64,000 nucleotides of DNA from Agromyces aurantiacus. Lineage in GTDB: Bacteria > Actinomycetota > Actinomycetes > Actinomycetales > Microbacteriaceae. Of this stretch, positions 27,196 to 35,007 are shown piece after piece (position 1 is the stretch's first letter; every line of letters begins with the position of its first letter). A model generated the notes under the pieces. That model saw only the letters and a program-made list of their open reading frames with translations. It had not been told where the DNA came from and ran no database searches. A program made the position numbers and the translations under genes. The DNA is taken from the NCBI RefSeq assembly GCF_016907355.1, contig NZ_JAFBBW010000001.1, positions 806,001 through 870,000 on the forward strand, written 5' to 3'.

Positions 27196-29082
27196 GTGAC
27201 TTCCGTCGATGCTCCCGTCGAGGCCGAGGCTCCCGCCGAGCCCCCTCGCACGACGTTCGCCGACCTCGGGCTCGAGGGCCCGGTCCTCAAGGCCCTCGAC
27301 GATGTGGGCTACGAGACGCCCTCCGCCATCCAGGCGGCGACCATCCCGACCCTGCTCGCGGGCCGCGACGTGGTCGGCCTCGCGCAGACCGGCACCGGCA
27401 AGACGGCCGCGTTCGCGCTCCCGATCCTCGCGCGCCTCGACGTCTCGCAGAAGACCCCGCAGGCGCTCGTCCTGGCGCCCACCCGCGAGCTCGCGCTGCA
27501 GGTCTGCGAGGCGTTCGAGCGGTACGCCGCGCACCTGAAGAACGTGCACATCCTCCCCGTCTACGGCGGGCAGGGCTACGGCGTGCAGCTGTCGGCGCTG
27601 CGCCGCGGCGTGCACATCATCGTGGGCACGCCCGGCCGCATCATGGACCACCTCGACAAGGGCACGCTCGACCTCTCGGAGCTCAAGTACCTCGTGCTCG
27701 ACGAGGCCGACGAGATGCTCAAGATGGGCTTCGCCGAGGACGTCGAGACGATCCTCGCCGACACCCCCGACACCAAGCAGGTCGCGCTGTTCTCGGCGAC
27801 CATGCCCGCCTCGATCCGTCGGATGTCGCAGCAGTACCTGCACGACCCGGAGGAGATCACGGTCAAGGCGAAGACCCAGACCTCCGCGAACATCACCCAG
27901 CGCTACCTCGTCGTCTCGTACGCGCAGAAGGTCGACGCGCTCACGCGCATCCTCGAGGTCGAGAACTTCGAGGGCATGATCATCTTCGTCCGCACGAAGA
28001 ACGTCACCGAGGAACTCGCCGAGAAGCTCCGCGCGCGCGGCTACGAGGCCGCCGCGATCAACGGCGACATCGCGCAGGCGCAGCGCGAGCGCACGGTCGA
28101 GCAGCTCAAGAGCGGCAAGCTCGACATCCTGGTGGCGACGGATGTCGCGGCGCGCGGCCTCGACGTCGACCGCATCAGCCATGTCGTCAACTTCGACATC
28201 CCGACCGACAGCGAGCCGTACGTGCACCGCATCGGCCGCACGGGTCGCGCCGGACGCACGGGCGACGCGATCAGCTTCGTGACCCCGCGCGAGCGCGGCC
28301 TGCTCGCGCGCATCGAGAAGGCCACGAAGCAGCCCATGACGCAGATGCAGCTGCCGAGCGTCGACGAGGTCAACGTGACCCGCCTCGCGCGCTTCGACGA
28401 CCGCATCACCGCGGCGCTTGGTCAGTCCGAGCGCATCGACGGCTTCCGCGACATCATCGCCCATTACGTGCGCCACCACGACGTGCCCGAGACGGATGTC
28501 GCGGCCGCGCTCGCGGTGGTCGCGCAGGGCGAGTCGCCGCTGCTGCTCGAGCCCGAGCCCGAGCGGCCCGTGCGCGATCGGTTCGACCGGGACCGGGATC
28601 GCGACGGCGGCGGCCGGGCCGACCGCGGTGACCGCGGTGAGCGCGGCGAGCGCCCAGAGCGTCGCCGGCGCCCGAACGCGGGGCCCATGGCGCAGTACCG
28701 CATCTCGGTCGGCAAGCGCCAGCGCGTGCAGCCGCGCCAGATCGTCGGCGCCCTCGCGAACGAGGGCGGCCTGCAGCGCGACGACTTCGGCGCCATCCAG
28801 ATCAAGTCGGACTTCTCGCTCGTCGAGCTGCCCGCCGACCTGCCGCAGGACGTGTTCGACCGGCTCGCCGGAACGCGCATCTCGGGCCAGCTCATCGAGC
28901 TGCAGCCCGACTCGGGGCGGCCGCGCCGCCGGTCGTGGGACGACGACCGCCGCCCGGCCCGCCGCCCGCGCGAGTACGGCGACGAGCGTTCACCGCGTCG
29001 CCGCGACGACGACGAGCGCGCCGACCGCGCGCCGCGCGACGACGACACGCCGTACCGGAAACCGCGCCACCCCAAGCGCTGA
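27196..29082 (+). CDS. DEAD-box ATP-dependent RNA helicase with DbpA-like C-terminal domain
   Basis: A 628-residue helicase of the DeaD/CsdA group. Motifs: Q-motif (TPSAIQAATIP), AQTGTGKT, PTRELALQV, DEADEML, SAT, then ATDVAARGLDVDR and HRIGRTGRAGR. After an Arg/Asp/Gly-rich linker (about 450-500) comes the RNA-binding DbpA domain (MAQYRISVGKRQRVQPRQIV, through TRISGQLIELQPD) and a second Arg/Asp-rich tail. It should unwind structured RNA in ribosome assembly, decay or cold adaptation. GTG 27196 has TACCCT (27185-27190) 5 bases upstream and no ribosome-binding site, suggesting a leaderless message. Confidence 0.93.
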   Translation: MTSVDAPVEAEAPAEPPRTTFADLGLEGPVLKALDDVGYETPSAIQAATIPTLLAGRDVVGLAQTGTGKTAAFALPILARLDVSQKTPQALVLAPTRELALQVCEAFERYAAHLKNVHILPVYGGQGYGVQLSALRRGVHIIVGTPGRIMDHLDKGTLDLSELKYLVLDEADEMLKMGFAEDVETILADTPDTKQVALFSATMPASIRRMSQQYLHDPEEITVKAKTQTSANITQRYLVVSYAQKVDALTRILEVENFEGMIIFVRTKNVTEELAEKLRARGYEAAAINGDIAQAQRERTVEQLKSGKLDILVATDVAARGLDVDRISHVVNFDIPTDSEPYVHRIGRTGRAGRTGDAISFVTPRERGLLARIEKATKQPMTQMQLPSVDEVNVTRLARFDDRITAALGQSERIDGFRDIIAHYVRHHDVPETDVAAALAVVAQGESPLLLEPEPERPVRDRFDRDRDRDGGGRADRGDRGERGERPERRRRPNAGPMAQYRISVGKRQRVQPRQIVGALANEGGLQRDDFGAIQIKSDFSLVELPADLPQDVFDRLAGTRISGQLIELQPDSGRPRRRSWDDDRRPARRPREYGDERSPRRRDDDERADRAPRDDDTPYRKPRHPKR

Positions 29083-29155
29083 TCCGCCGCGGCGCCGCCG
29101 CCGTCTGTGGCTCGTGGCGCGGCTGGCGCCGCGCTGTCGGCCGCGCCATCCGGCT

Positions 29156-29219
29156 CGGCGAGAGTATGTCGATCGACGTGCATGCGCCGCGCTCGCCGAC
29201 GTTCGGCATACTCTCGCCG
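29156..29219. repeat. Dispersed hairpin repeat, copy 1 of 3
   Basis: The 13-bp perfect outer arms (29156-29168 and 29207-29219) extend by three more pairs (one G-U), then an inner stem GACGT/ACGTT and a 19-base loop. It shares GCGAG-N-G-N-N-TG on the left arm and CGGCAT-N-C-N-CTCGC on the right arm with the element at 59473-59532. It lies between the convergent helicase and GIY-YIG genes and could also terminate both. Confidence 0.6.
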
Positions 29220-29307
29220 GGTTCGGTGGGGTGGTGCCGGGCGCGTGGGGTGCGCTGAGGTGGACGGGTGCGCCGAAGCGGGCAGGACGCGAGGGACGGC
29301 TCGGGCG

Positions 29308-29877
29308 TCAGGCGCGGCGCGCGAGCTCCTCGCTGCGCCAGCGCTCGAAGCGGTCCCACGGGTTCTCGACGCCGGCGGCGAGCTCGGCGATGTGCCGGAT
29401 GACCGGCTCGTCGAGCCGGAACCATTCCGAACCCTCCCAGCGCGATGCCGCGAACTCGGCGTGCCGGCGCTGCTCGAGCGTGCGGCCGCCGCGCTCGAAT
29501 GCGAGCACCTCGTCGTGCGGGATCACCGCCAGCCGCTGCCGCGGGTTCGAGGACGTGCCGATCTTGACGCGTTCGCGATAGCGGACGTAGTACACGACGT
29601 CGACGCGTGGCGGGGCGACGTCGACGTCGGGCACGTCGCCGAGCCGCCACTCGCACACCGCGCACACCCAGCCCGACGGATGTCGCACGCCGACGCGCGA
29701 GCCGCACACGAGGCACGCGCCCGGGAGCACGTCGGTCACGCCCTCCTCGCGCGCGACCCAGTCGTACGCCGCGAGCAGGTGCGTCGTGCACAGCGAGAGC
29801 GGCGCACGCAGGTCGGCGGGCGCGCCGCACGGGCCGCGCTCGTCGATCGCGGTACAGGCCGCGCCATCCGCTCTCAC
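29308..29877 (-). CDS. GIY-YIG nuclease-family protein with zinc-ribbon (MUG113/T5orf172-like)
   Basis: A 189-residue protein. The C-terminal half has a GIY-YIG-type core of the MUG113/T5orf172 sort: VVYYVRYRERVKIGTSSNPRQRL, then the Arg/Glu region EQRRHAEFAASRWEGSEWF. Before it are two CxxC knuckles, CLVCGSR and CAVCEWR, plus earlier cysteines (ACTAIDERGPCG and CTTH), so it probably binds zinc. Such proteins are found in phages and bacterial genomes as putative nucleases; a biological target is not known. GTG 29877 is 6 bases after TAGGCT (29884-29889) and appears leaderless. Confidence 0.75.
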   Translation of the reverse strand: MRADGAACTAIDERGPCGAPADLRAPLSLCTTHLLAAYDWVAREEGVTDVLPGACLVCGSRVGVRHPSGWVCAVCEWRLGDVPDVDVAPPRVDVVYYVRYRERVKIGTSSNPRQRLAVIPHDEVLAFERGGRTLEQRRHAEFAASRWEGSEWFRLDEPVIRHIAELAAGVENPWDRFERWRSEELARRA

Positions 29878-29925
29878 GTCCGCAGCCTACGCCGCACCCC
29901 CGACGCCGGCGCGCCCTCCGTGCCG

Positions 29926-29993
29926 CGAGCGCGTGTACTTCCGTCGAGCGCAATCGCGTTCGCACCCGCGCTGGCCGGAAATACACGCGCTCG
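29926..29993. repeat. Dispersed hairpin repeat, copy 2 of 3
   Basis: Arms 29926-29943 and 29976-29993 pair over 18 positions with one mismatch. A 3-by-3 internal loop, a 5-bp inner stem (AGCGC/GCGCT) and a 16-base loop follow, the same layout as the copy at 59473-59532. It separates the esterase stop from the GIY-YIG promoter on the minus strand. Confidence 0.6.
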
Positions 29994-30025
29994 GCGGCGC
30001 TCGGCGGTGAGGAGGGTGGCGCGAG

Positions 30026-30661
30026 CTACTCGACCGGCGGGAGGTGGGTCTGGAGGAAGGCGCGGACGTCGGCGAGCTCGTCGGCGCTGATGCCGTGCGC
30101 GAGGCCGGGGTAGACGCGCTCGACGAGCGTCGAGTGGGCGGGAAGCCACTCGCTCGTGCGGGCGATCGCGTGCGGGGCGATCACGCGGTCCTCGGCGCCG
30201 CGGCCCCAGAACACGGGCGGCCGGGATGTCGCGAGCTCGGCGTCGGCCGGCTGCGGTTCGCCGAGCACGAAGCCGCCGAGCACGACGGGCGCGAGCACGC
30301 GCTCGGGGCGGGTCCGCAGCAGCTGCGTGGCCATGAGGCCGCCCTGCGAGAAGCCGATCGGGATGACGCGGGTCGCGGCATCCAGGTGCTCGTCGATCCA
30401 GGCCCAGATCGACGCGGTCGCGGCCTCGACCGGGGCCGCGTCGGGGCTGCCCGGCGTCGTGATCTGGAACCAGGCCGCGCCGGGGCCGGCCGGGAGCGGG
30501 GCCCGCAGCGACGCCCACGGCAGCGGCAGGCCGAGCATCGGCATGAGCCCGGCGAGGTCGCGTTCGTTCGAGCCGAAGCCGTGCAGCAGCAGGGCGACCG
30601 CGGCGGGCGGCGTCGCATCCGTCGCCCGGAAGTCGGTCGAGCGCAGGTCGACGAGGGTCAT
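30026..30661 (-). CDS. Phospholipase/carboxylesterase-family alpha/beta hydrolase
   Basis: A 211-residue serine hydrolase. The oxyanion region is LLLHGFGSNERDLAGLMPML, the nucleophile elbow GFSQGG, the acid in GRGAEDRVI and the catalytic His in YPGLAHGIS. Length and motifs fit the carboxylesterase/YpfH/MhqD group. ATG 30661 overlaps the stop of the upstream VOC dioxygenase gene (ATGA), so the two are translationally coupled. The pair resembles the Bacillus mhqD-mhqO genes for quinone and electrophile detoxification; that role is inferred from the pairing. Confidence 0.85.
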   Translation of the reverse strand: MTLVDLRSTDFRATDATPPAAVALLLHGFGSNERDLAGLMPMLGLPLPWASLRAPLPAGPGAAWFQITTPGSPDAAPVEAATASIWAWIDEHLDAATRVIPIGFSQGGLMATQLLRTRPERVLAPVVLGGFVLGEPQPADAELATSRPPVFWGRGAEDRVIAPHAIARTSEWLPAHSTLVERVYPGLAHGISADELADVRAFLQTHLPPVE

Positions 30662-31560
30662 CGCGCGAGCAGCTCCTCGGTCGTGAGGTCGGGAAGGGCG
30701 ACCGTGACCTGCGTGCCCCACGGGTCGGCGACCGTCACCGCGCGGCCGGTGTCGGCGTACTGCAGGTCGCGTGCCCGCAGCCGCGTCGTGAGCGCGTCGA
30801 GGTCGTCGCGCCCGGGGACCGTCACCGAGACGTCGCCGAGCCCGAGGCTCGCGGCGCGCGGACCCGAGCCGCGGCTGTTCCACGTGTTCATCGCGACGTG
30901 GTGGTGGTACCCGCCGGCCGACGCGAACACGGCGCCGGGGTACCCGGCCTGCGTGGTCTCGAAGCCGAGCGCGTCGACGTAGAACGCGCTCGCCGCGGCG
31001 AGGTCGCCGACCTGCAGGTGCACGTGGCCGACCCTGCCCACGAGCGCGGGGCCGGCGTCGACCGCCGCCTGGGTCAGGTGCTGCCGGAGGTACTCGTTCG
31101 GGTCGAGGTGGATGGTGGCCATGCGGATCTGCTCGCCGTCGTGGATCCAGGTGCTTCGGTCGCGGTCGGTGTAGAGCTCGACGCCGTTGCCCTCGGGGTC
31201 GGTGAAGTAGAAGGCCTCGCTCACGAGGTGGTCGCTCGATCCGACGAAACGGCTGCGCGGGTCCTGGGCGGCGCGCAGGACGGTCGCCGCGAGGCTCGCC
31301 TTGTCGTCGAAGAGGAACGCCGTGTGGAAGAGGCCAGACTGGCGCGGGTCGACGCCGGGCAGGCCCGGCGTGTGGATCAGGCGGACGAGCGGGGTGGTCC
31401 CCCGGCCGAGCACGCGATGCACCTCGGGGCCGCGGCTCTGCTCCTCGAGCGGCTCCATCGCGAAGGCGTTCGAGTAGTACGCCGACATGCCCTCGAGGTC
31501 GCCGACGCGCAACGTGACCGCACCCATCGAGGTCGCGGGGTTGAGGATGCGCTCGTCCAT
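30658..31560 (-). CDS. Two-domain VOC (glyoxalase/ring-cleaving dioxygenase) protein, CatE/MhqO-like
   Basis: A 300-residue protein with two vicinal-oxygen-chelate modules, about residues 10-135 (GAVTLRVGDLEGMSAYYSNAF, SGLFHTAFLF, DPEGNGVELY) and 170-295 (RVGHVHLQVGDLAAASAFYVDALGF, YHHHVAMNTW, DPWGTQVTV). Candidate metal ligands are the H in GHVHLQVG, H in YHHHVAMN and the second-module Glu/Asp region. It probably opens hydroquinone or catechol rings. GGAG lies 8 bases before ATG 31560. The promoter has TATAGT with a palindrome just downstream, so a repressor of the MarR or HxlR type is expected but none is encoded nearby. Confidence 0.85.
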   Translation of the reverse strand: MDERILNPATSMGAVTLRVGDLEGMSAYYSNAFAMEPLEEQSRGPEVHRVLGRGTTPLVRLIHTPGLPGVDPRQSGLFHTAFLFDDKASLAATVLRAAQDPRSRFVGSSDHLVSEAFYFTDPEGNGVELYTDRDRSTWIHDGEQIRMATIHLDPNEYLRQHLTQAAVDAGPALVGRVGHVHLQVGDLAAASAFYVDALGFETTQAGYPGAVFASAGGYHHHVAMNTWNSRGSGPRAASLGLGDVSVTVPGRDDLDALTTRLRARDLQYADTGRAVTVADPWGTQVTVALPDLTTEELLAR

Positions 31561-31580
31561 TCCGGTTCTCCCGTCATTAC

Positions 31581-31597
31581 TTGTAGATACAACTATA
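31581..31597 (-). promoter_or_regulatory. -10 box with overlapping palindromic operator for the VOC-esterase operon
   Basis: On the minus strand TATAGT (31592-31597) is followed at once by the dyad TTGTA-TC-TACAA (31581-31592), centred near the expected start of transcription and about 25 bases before the ATG. The AT-rich palindrome in a GC-rich gap looks like a repressor site. Confidence 0.6.
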
Positions 31598-31708
31598 CCG
31601 GATGGAACGGGTCTCGGGCCGGGATCATTCCCGATGGGCGCGGAGGATCTCGAGACGGCTTCCTCGACCAGTGCGGCGGACCTTCGGTCTCGCCGACCGG
31701 AGTCGGGG

Positions 31709-32350
31709 TCAGACGGCCTCGCCGTTGCGGCGCTCCAGCTGGTAGATCGCCGCCTGAGTGCGCCGCTCGAACCCGAGCTTGGAGAGCAGCCCCGACACGT
31801 AGTTCTTGACGGTCTTCTCGGCCAGGCCGAGCTTCTCGCCGATCTGCCGGTTGGTGAGCCCGTCGGCGATGAGCGCGAGCACCTGCCGCTCGCGCAGGTT
31901 GAGCGCGGTGAACCGGGGGTCGTCGTGGTCCTCGCGCTTCGCCTGCTCGGCGACCTTCGCCGTCAGCGAGCGGTCGATCAGGGAGCGGCCCTTCGCGACC
32001 GCGCGCACGTCCTCGACGATGGTCGTGCCGCGCACGTTCTTCAGCACGTAGCCCGACGCGCCGGCGAGCACGGCTGACATCGCGGCGGCGTCGTCGTCGT
32101 ACGCGGTGAGGATGAGGCAGGCGAGCTCCGGATGGCGCGACCGCAGTTCGCGGCACAGGTCGATGCCGTCGCCGTCCGGAAGTCGCATGTCGAGGAGGGC
32201 GACGTCGGGGTCGGTCGCCTGGATGCGCGCGAGCGCCTGCGCGACGGTGCCGGCCTCGCCGACCACCTCGATGTCGGGTTCGCGCTCGAGAAGCTCGGCG
32301 ACGCCGCGGCGCACGATCTCGTGGTCGTCGACGAGGAAGACGCGGGTCAT
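31709..32350 (-). CDS. DosR/DevR-like response regulator (NarL family)
   Basis: A 213-residue response regulator. The receiver domain places the phosphoacceptor at D54 (ALLDMRLPDG), the switch Thr at T82 (LTAYDDD) and the conserved Lys at K104 (YVLKNVRG), the same numbers as in mycobacterial DosR. The LuxR-type helix-turn-helix (LNLRERQVLALIADGLTNRQ, then IGEKLGLAEKTVKNYVSGLLSKLG) is also DosR-like. The start is ATG 32350, with GAAGGAG (overlapping the kinase stop) 11 bases upstream. It should activate hypoxia or dormancy genes, probably the divergent stress gene at 34186. It lies 8 bases after the kinase gene. Confidence 0.9.
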   Translation of the reverse strand: MTRVFLVDDHEIVRRGVAELLEREPDIEVVGEAGTVAQALARIQATDPDVALLDMRLPDGDGIDLCRELRSRHPELACLILTAYDDDAAAMSAVLAGASGYVLKNVRGTTIVEDVRAVAKGRSLIDRSLTAKVAEQAKREDHDDPRFTALNLRERQVLALIADGLTNRQIGEKLGLAEKTVKNYVSGLLSKLGFERRTQAAIYQLERRNGEAV

Positions 32351-32358
32351 GGGGGAGT

Positions 32359-33984
32359 TCACTCCTTCGGGGCGGGTACTGAGGGGACGGACCAGCGCGC
32401 GTGGGTGCCGCGCGGCCCGGTGTCGACATCGAAGCTGCCCCCGAGCCGTTCGGCCCGGACCCGCAGGTTCTCCAGCCCGCTGCGTCGTGCGGTCACGCCG
32501 ATGCCGTGGCCGTCGTCGATGACGACCGCGGTCACCGTGCCGTCGAGGGCGAGCACGCTCAACTGGACGGAGGCCGCCCCGGAGTGCTTCACCACGTTCG
32601 ACAGGAGCTCGCGGACCGACGCGGTGAGCTCGTCGGCGAGTCGTCCGTCGGCGACGAGGTCGACGGGTCCGCTGAACGCGACCGACACGGGCTGCGGCAG
32701 TCGGCTCGACGCCGAAGCGGCCAGGTCGAGCACCCGGTGCCGCAGTGTGGGCGTGCCGTCGGCGCGCGGGGTCAGCGCGAACACGATGGTCCGCACCTGC
32801 GCGATCGCGTCGTCGATCGCGGCGACGGCCGACTCGATCCGGCTGATTCCGGGGCCCTCGGATGTCGCGGCGACCGCCTGCAGGTCGAGTCCGGCGCCGT
32901 AGAGCTGCTGCACCACGTGGTCGTGCAGGTCGCGCGCGATCCGCGCCCGATCCTCCAGCAGCACCGACCGCTGCTGGGCCTCGCGGGCTCCGGCGAGTTC
33001 GTGCGCGAGCGATGCGCGCTCGGCGAAGTCCTCGGCGATGCGCATCTCGGCGGGCGTGAAGTGCGGCATCCCCGGTCGGCGCCCGGCCGCGATGACCGCG
33101 CGCGGCACGCCGGCCCGTCGGATCGCCGTGAACAGCACGGGACCGAAGTGCCCGGAGTCCTCGAGTGCGAGCGCATCGGCGAGGCCGTCGGTACGGCCGC
33201 CCGGCGTGGCGCGGGTGTCGCCGCCCTCGAGCACGACCGCCGCGAGGGTGCGGTCGAACGGCACGGCCGCACCGGCGATGCGGTCGGCGTCGAGGCCGCG
33301 CGCTTCGCGCACGCGCAGCGTGTGCGGGTCCTCCTCGTCGGGAACGAGCACCGCGATGCGGTCGGCCGCGCCGCGCACCGCGAGCTCGTCGGCCATCAAC
33401 GCCGCCGTGCCCTCCGTGTCGGACGTCGTGAGCAGGGTCGAGACGACCTGGGCGGATGCCGCGGCCCACGCCTCGCGCATGCGCGCCTCGGTGAACCGGC
33501 GCGCATTGTCGATCGCCACGCCGGCGGCCGCCGCGAGCGCGGAGGTCAGCTCGATGTCCTCGTCGGAGAACTCCCCGTGCCGTCGATTGGTGAGGTAGAG
33601 GTTGCCGAACACCTCGTCGCGCACGCGCACGGGCACGCCGAGGAAGCTGCTCATCGGGGGGTGCCCCTCGGGGAACCCGACCGATCGGCTGTCGTCGGCG
33701 ATCCGTTCGAGCCTGATCGGGTCGGGGTGATCGATCAGGGCGCCCAGCAGCCCGTGCCCCTCGGGCAGGTGGCCGATCCGGTGCACGGCGTCGTCGGGCA
33801 TGCCGACGTGGATGAACTCCTCGAGCCCGCCCTGGGGTGCGAGCACGCCGAGCGCGCCGTACTGGGCGTCGACGAGTTCGACGGCGGCCTCGACGATCCG
33901 GCGCAGCACCTCGGAGAGCTCGATCTGCTCGACGACGGCCTGGGTCGCACCGAGGAGGGCGCGGAGTCGGCCCTGCGTGCGCAT
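32359..33984 (-). CDS. DosS/DosT-like sensor histidine kinase (GAF-GAF-HisKA_3-HATPase)
   Basis: From ATG 33984 the product is 541 residues: GAF-A about 18-160 (with GHPPMSSFLGVPVRVRDEVF and AAAAGVAIDNARRF), GAF-B about 165-320, dimerisation domain with phospho-His H344 (ARIARDLHDHVVQQLYGAG) and an ATPase domain (NVVKHSGA, DDGHGIGV). This matches DosS/DevS, which senses oxygen, NO or redox through haem in GAF-A; I cannot assign the haem ligand by eye. The frame continues upstream of ATG 33984 with a coding-like helix RVELDRALRDLVERADEV and remains open to tandem stops near 34085, but contains no ATG, GTG or TTG. The real start may be a rare codon (ATC 34077 or CTG 34059). Confidence 0.88.
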   Translation of the reverse strand: MRTQGRLRALLGATQAVVEQIELSEVLRRIVEAAVELVDAQYGALGVLAPQGGLEEFIHVGMPDDAVHRIGHLPEGHGLLGALIDHPDPIRLERIADDSRSVGFPEGHPPMSSFLGVPVRVRDEVFGNLYLTNRRHGEFSDEDIELTSALAAAAGVAIDNARRFTEARMREAWAAASAQVVSTLLTTSDTEGTAALMADELAVRGAADRIAVLVPDEEDPHTLRVREARGLDADRIAGAAVPFDRTLAAVVLEGGDTRATPGGRTDGLADALALEDSGHFGPVLFTAIRRAGVPRAVIAAGRRPGMPHFTPAEMRIAEDFAERASLAHELAGAREAQQRSVLLEDRARIARDLHDHVVQQLYGAGLDLQAVAATSEGPGISRIESAVAAIDDAIAQVRTIVFALTPRADGTPTLRHRVLDLAASASSRLPQPVSVAFSGPVDLVADGRLADELTASVRELLSNVVKHSGAASVQLSVLALDGTVTAVVIDDGHGIGVTARRSGLENLRVRAERLGGSFDVDTGPRGTHARWSVPSVPAPKE

Positions 33985-34105
33985 GACCTCGTCGGCGCGC
34001 TCGACGAGATCCCGCAGGGCTCGGTCGAGTTCGACGCGCGGCCCCTCGGGGAACGACAGCGGCGACGAATGAGTGATGTCTCCCCCTCATCACAGGCTTG
34101 GCTGC

Positions 34106-34111
34106 ACTGTA
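34106..34111 (-). promoter_or_regulatory. Putative -10 box for the dosS-dosR operon
   Basis: TACAGT on the minus strand, followed about 20 bases later by the purine-rich GAGGGGGAGA. It predicts transcription starting near 34098, upstream of the non-canonical region where the kinase frame opens. Confidence 0.5.
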
Positions 34112-34137
34112 CCACCCGGCGTGTCGTGGGGGTGCGA

Positions 34138-34152
34138 GGGACCAAAGGCCCC
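34138..34152. promoter_or_regulatory. DosR-box-like site
   Basis: GGGACCAAAGGCCCC resembles the actinobacterial DosR/DevR consensus (GGGAC-N-N-N-N-G-N-CCC type). Its centre, 34145, is 41 bases before the predicted start of the universal stress gene and about 47 from that of dosS, as expected for an activator between divergent promoters. Confidence 0.55.
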
Positions 34153-34185
34153 GCACTCGGACGGCTCGCACCGGATGCTTGCTCC

Positions 34186-35007
34186 ATGACGATCTTGGTG
34201 GGAGCCGATGGCAGCGTGGCGAGCCGGGCCGCGCTCACCTGGGCGGTCGATCGGGCGCGCAGCACGCGCGACGACGTCACCCTCGTCATGGTGGTCGACG
34301 ACGGATGGGGGTCCGTCGGCGGCTCGGCGCTCGCTGAACTGCGCAGCACCGCCGAGGAGCGAGCGGAACGCGAACTCGCGTTCGCGCGCGACCTCGGTGC
34401 GGGCACTGAGTTCCGCAGCGTGATCTCCGTGGGGAGTCCGATGCTCGCGCTCGCCGAGGCGGCGCGCGACGCCGACCTGGTCGCGGTAGGGACGCACAAG
34501 GTCGGCTACTTCCACGGGCATGCCCTGGGGTCCCGGAGCCTGCAGCTGGCGGCAGTGTCCACCGTCCCCAGCGCGGTGGTCCCGGTCACCTCATGGCGGG
34601 GGCGAAGCGGGGTCGCCGTCGGGGTGGCCGACGGAGCGGACAGCGACGACGCGGTCCGCTTCGCCGCGGACGAGGCGAGCCGGCTGGGGGAGCCGCTCGT
34701 CCTGGTCCGGGCCGCCGACGGCGACCCCGCGCGCTCGAACATCGGCGAGCGGGCGGCGGCGATCGCGTCGGCCGTGCACCCCGGCCTGTCGATCGAGGTG
34801 CGCGCCACGTCGGATCCGGCCTCCGGCGCGCTCATCGGCATCTCGCGACGCGCGGTGCTGACCGTCACCGGGCGCCGGGTGCTCGATGAGGGCTTCCTGC
34901 CGCTGGGCCGGACCAACACCGACCTGCTCATGAACCTCGCCGGACCGGTCATCGTGGTGCCCAACGCCACGGCCGAGGGCGAGGCAGCGGGGTGGACCGC
35001 GGCGTGA
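34186..35007 (+). CDS. Universal stress protein, two Usp domains
   Basis: A 273-residue protein of two tandem UspA folds. The first (1-140) starts [20 protein letters not shown] and ends with the ATP-binding type motif [20 protein letters not shown] and VVPV; the second is more diverged and ends [11 protein letters not shown] 34186 has no ribosome-binding site; a weak -10 (GATGCT, 34174-34179) is 6 bases upstream, suggesting a leaderless message that needs an activator. The DosR-box-like site is correctly placed for this. In mycobacteria, universal stress genes are core members of the dormancy regulon. The gene overlaps the phosphoketolase start. Confidence 0.87.
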   Translation: MTILVGADGSVASRAALTWAVDRARSTRDDVTLVMVVDDGWGSVGGSALAELRSTAEERAERELAFARDLGAGTEFRSVISVGSPMLALAEAARDADLVAVGTHKVGYFHGHALGSRSLQLAAVSTVPSAVVPVTSWRGRSGVAVGVADGADSDDAVRFAADEASRLGEPLVLVRAADGDPARSNIGERAAAIASAVHPGLSIEVRATSDPASGALIGISRRAVLTVTGRRVLDEGFLPLGRTNTDLLMNLAGPVIVVPNATAEGEAAGWTAA

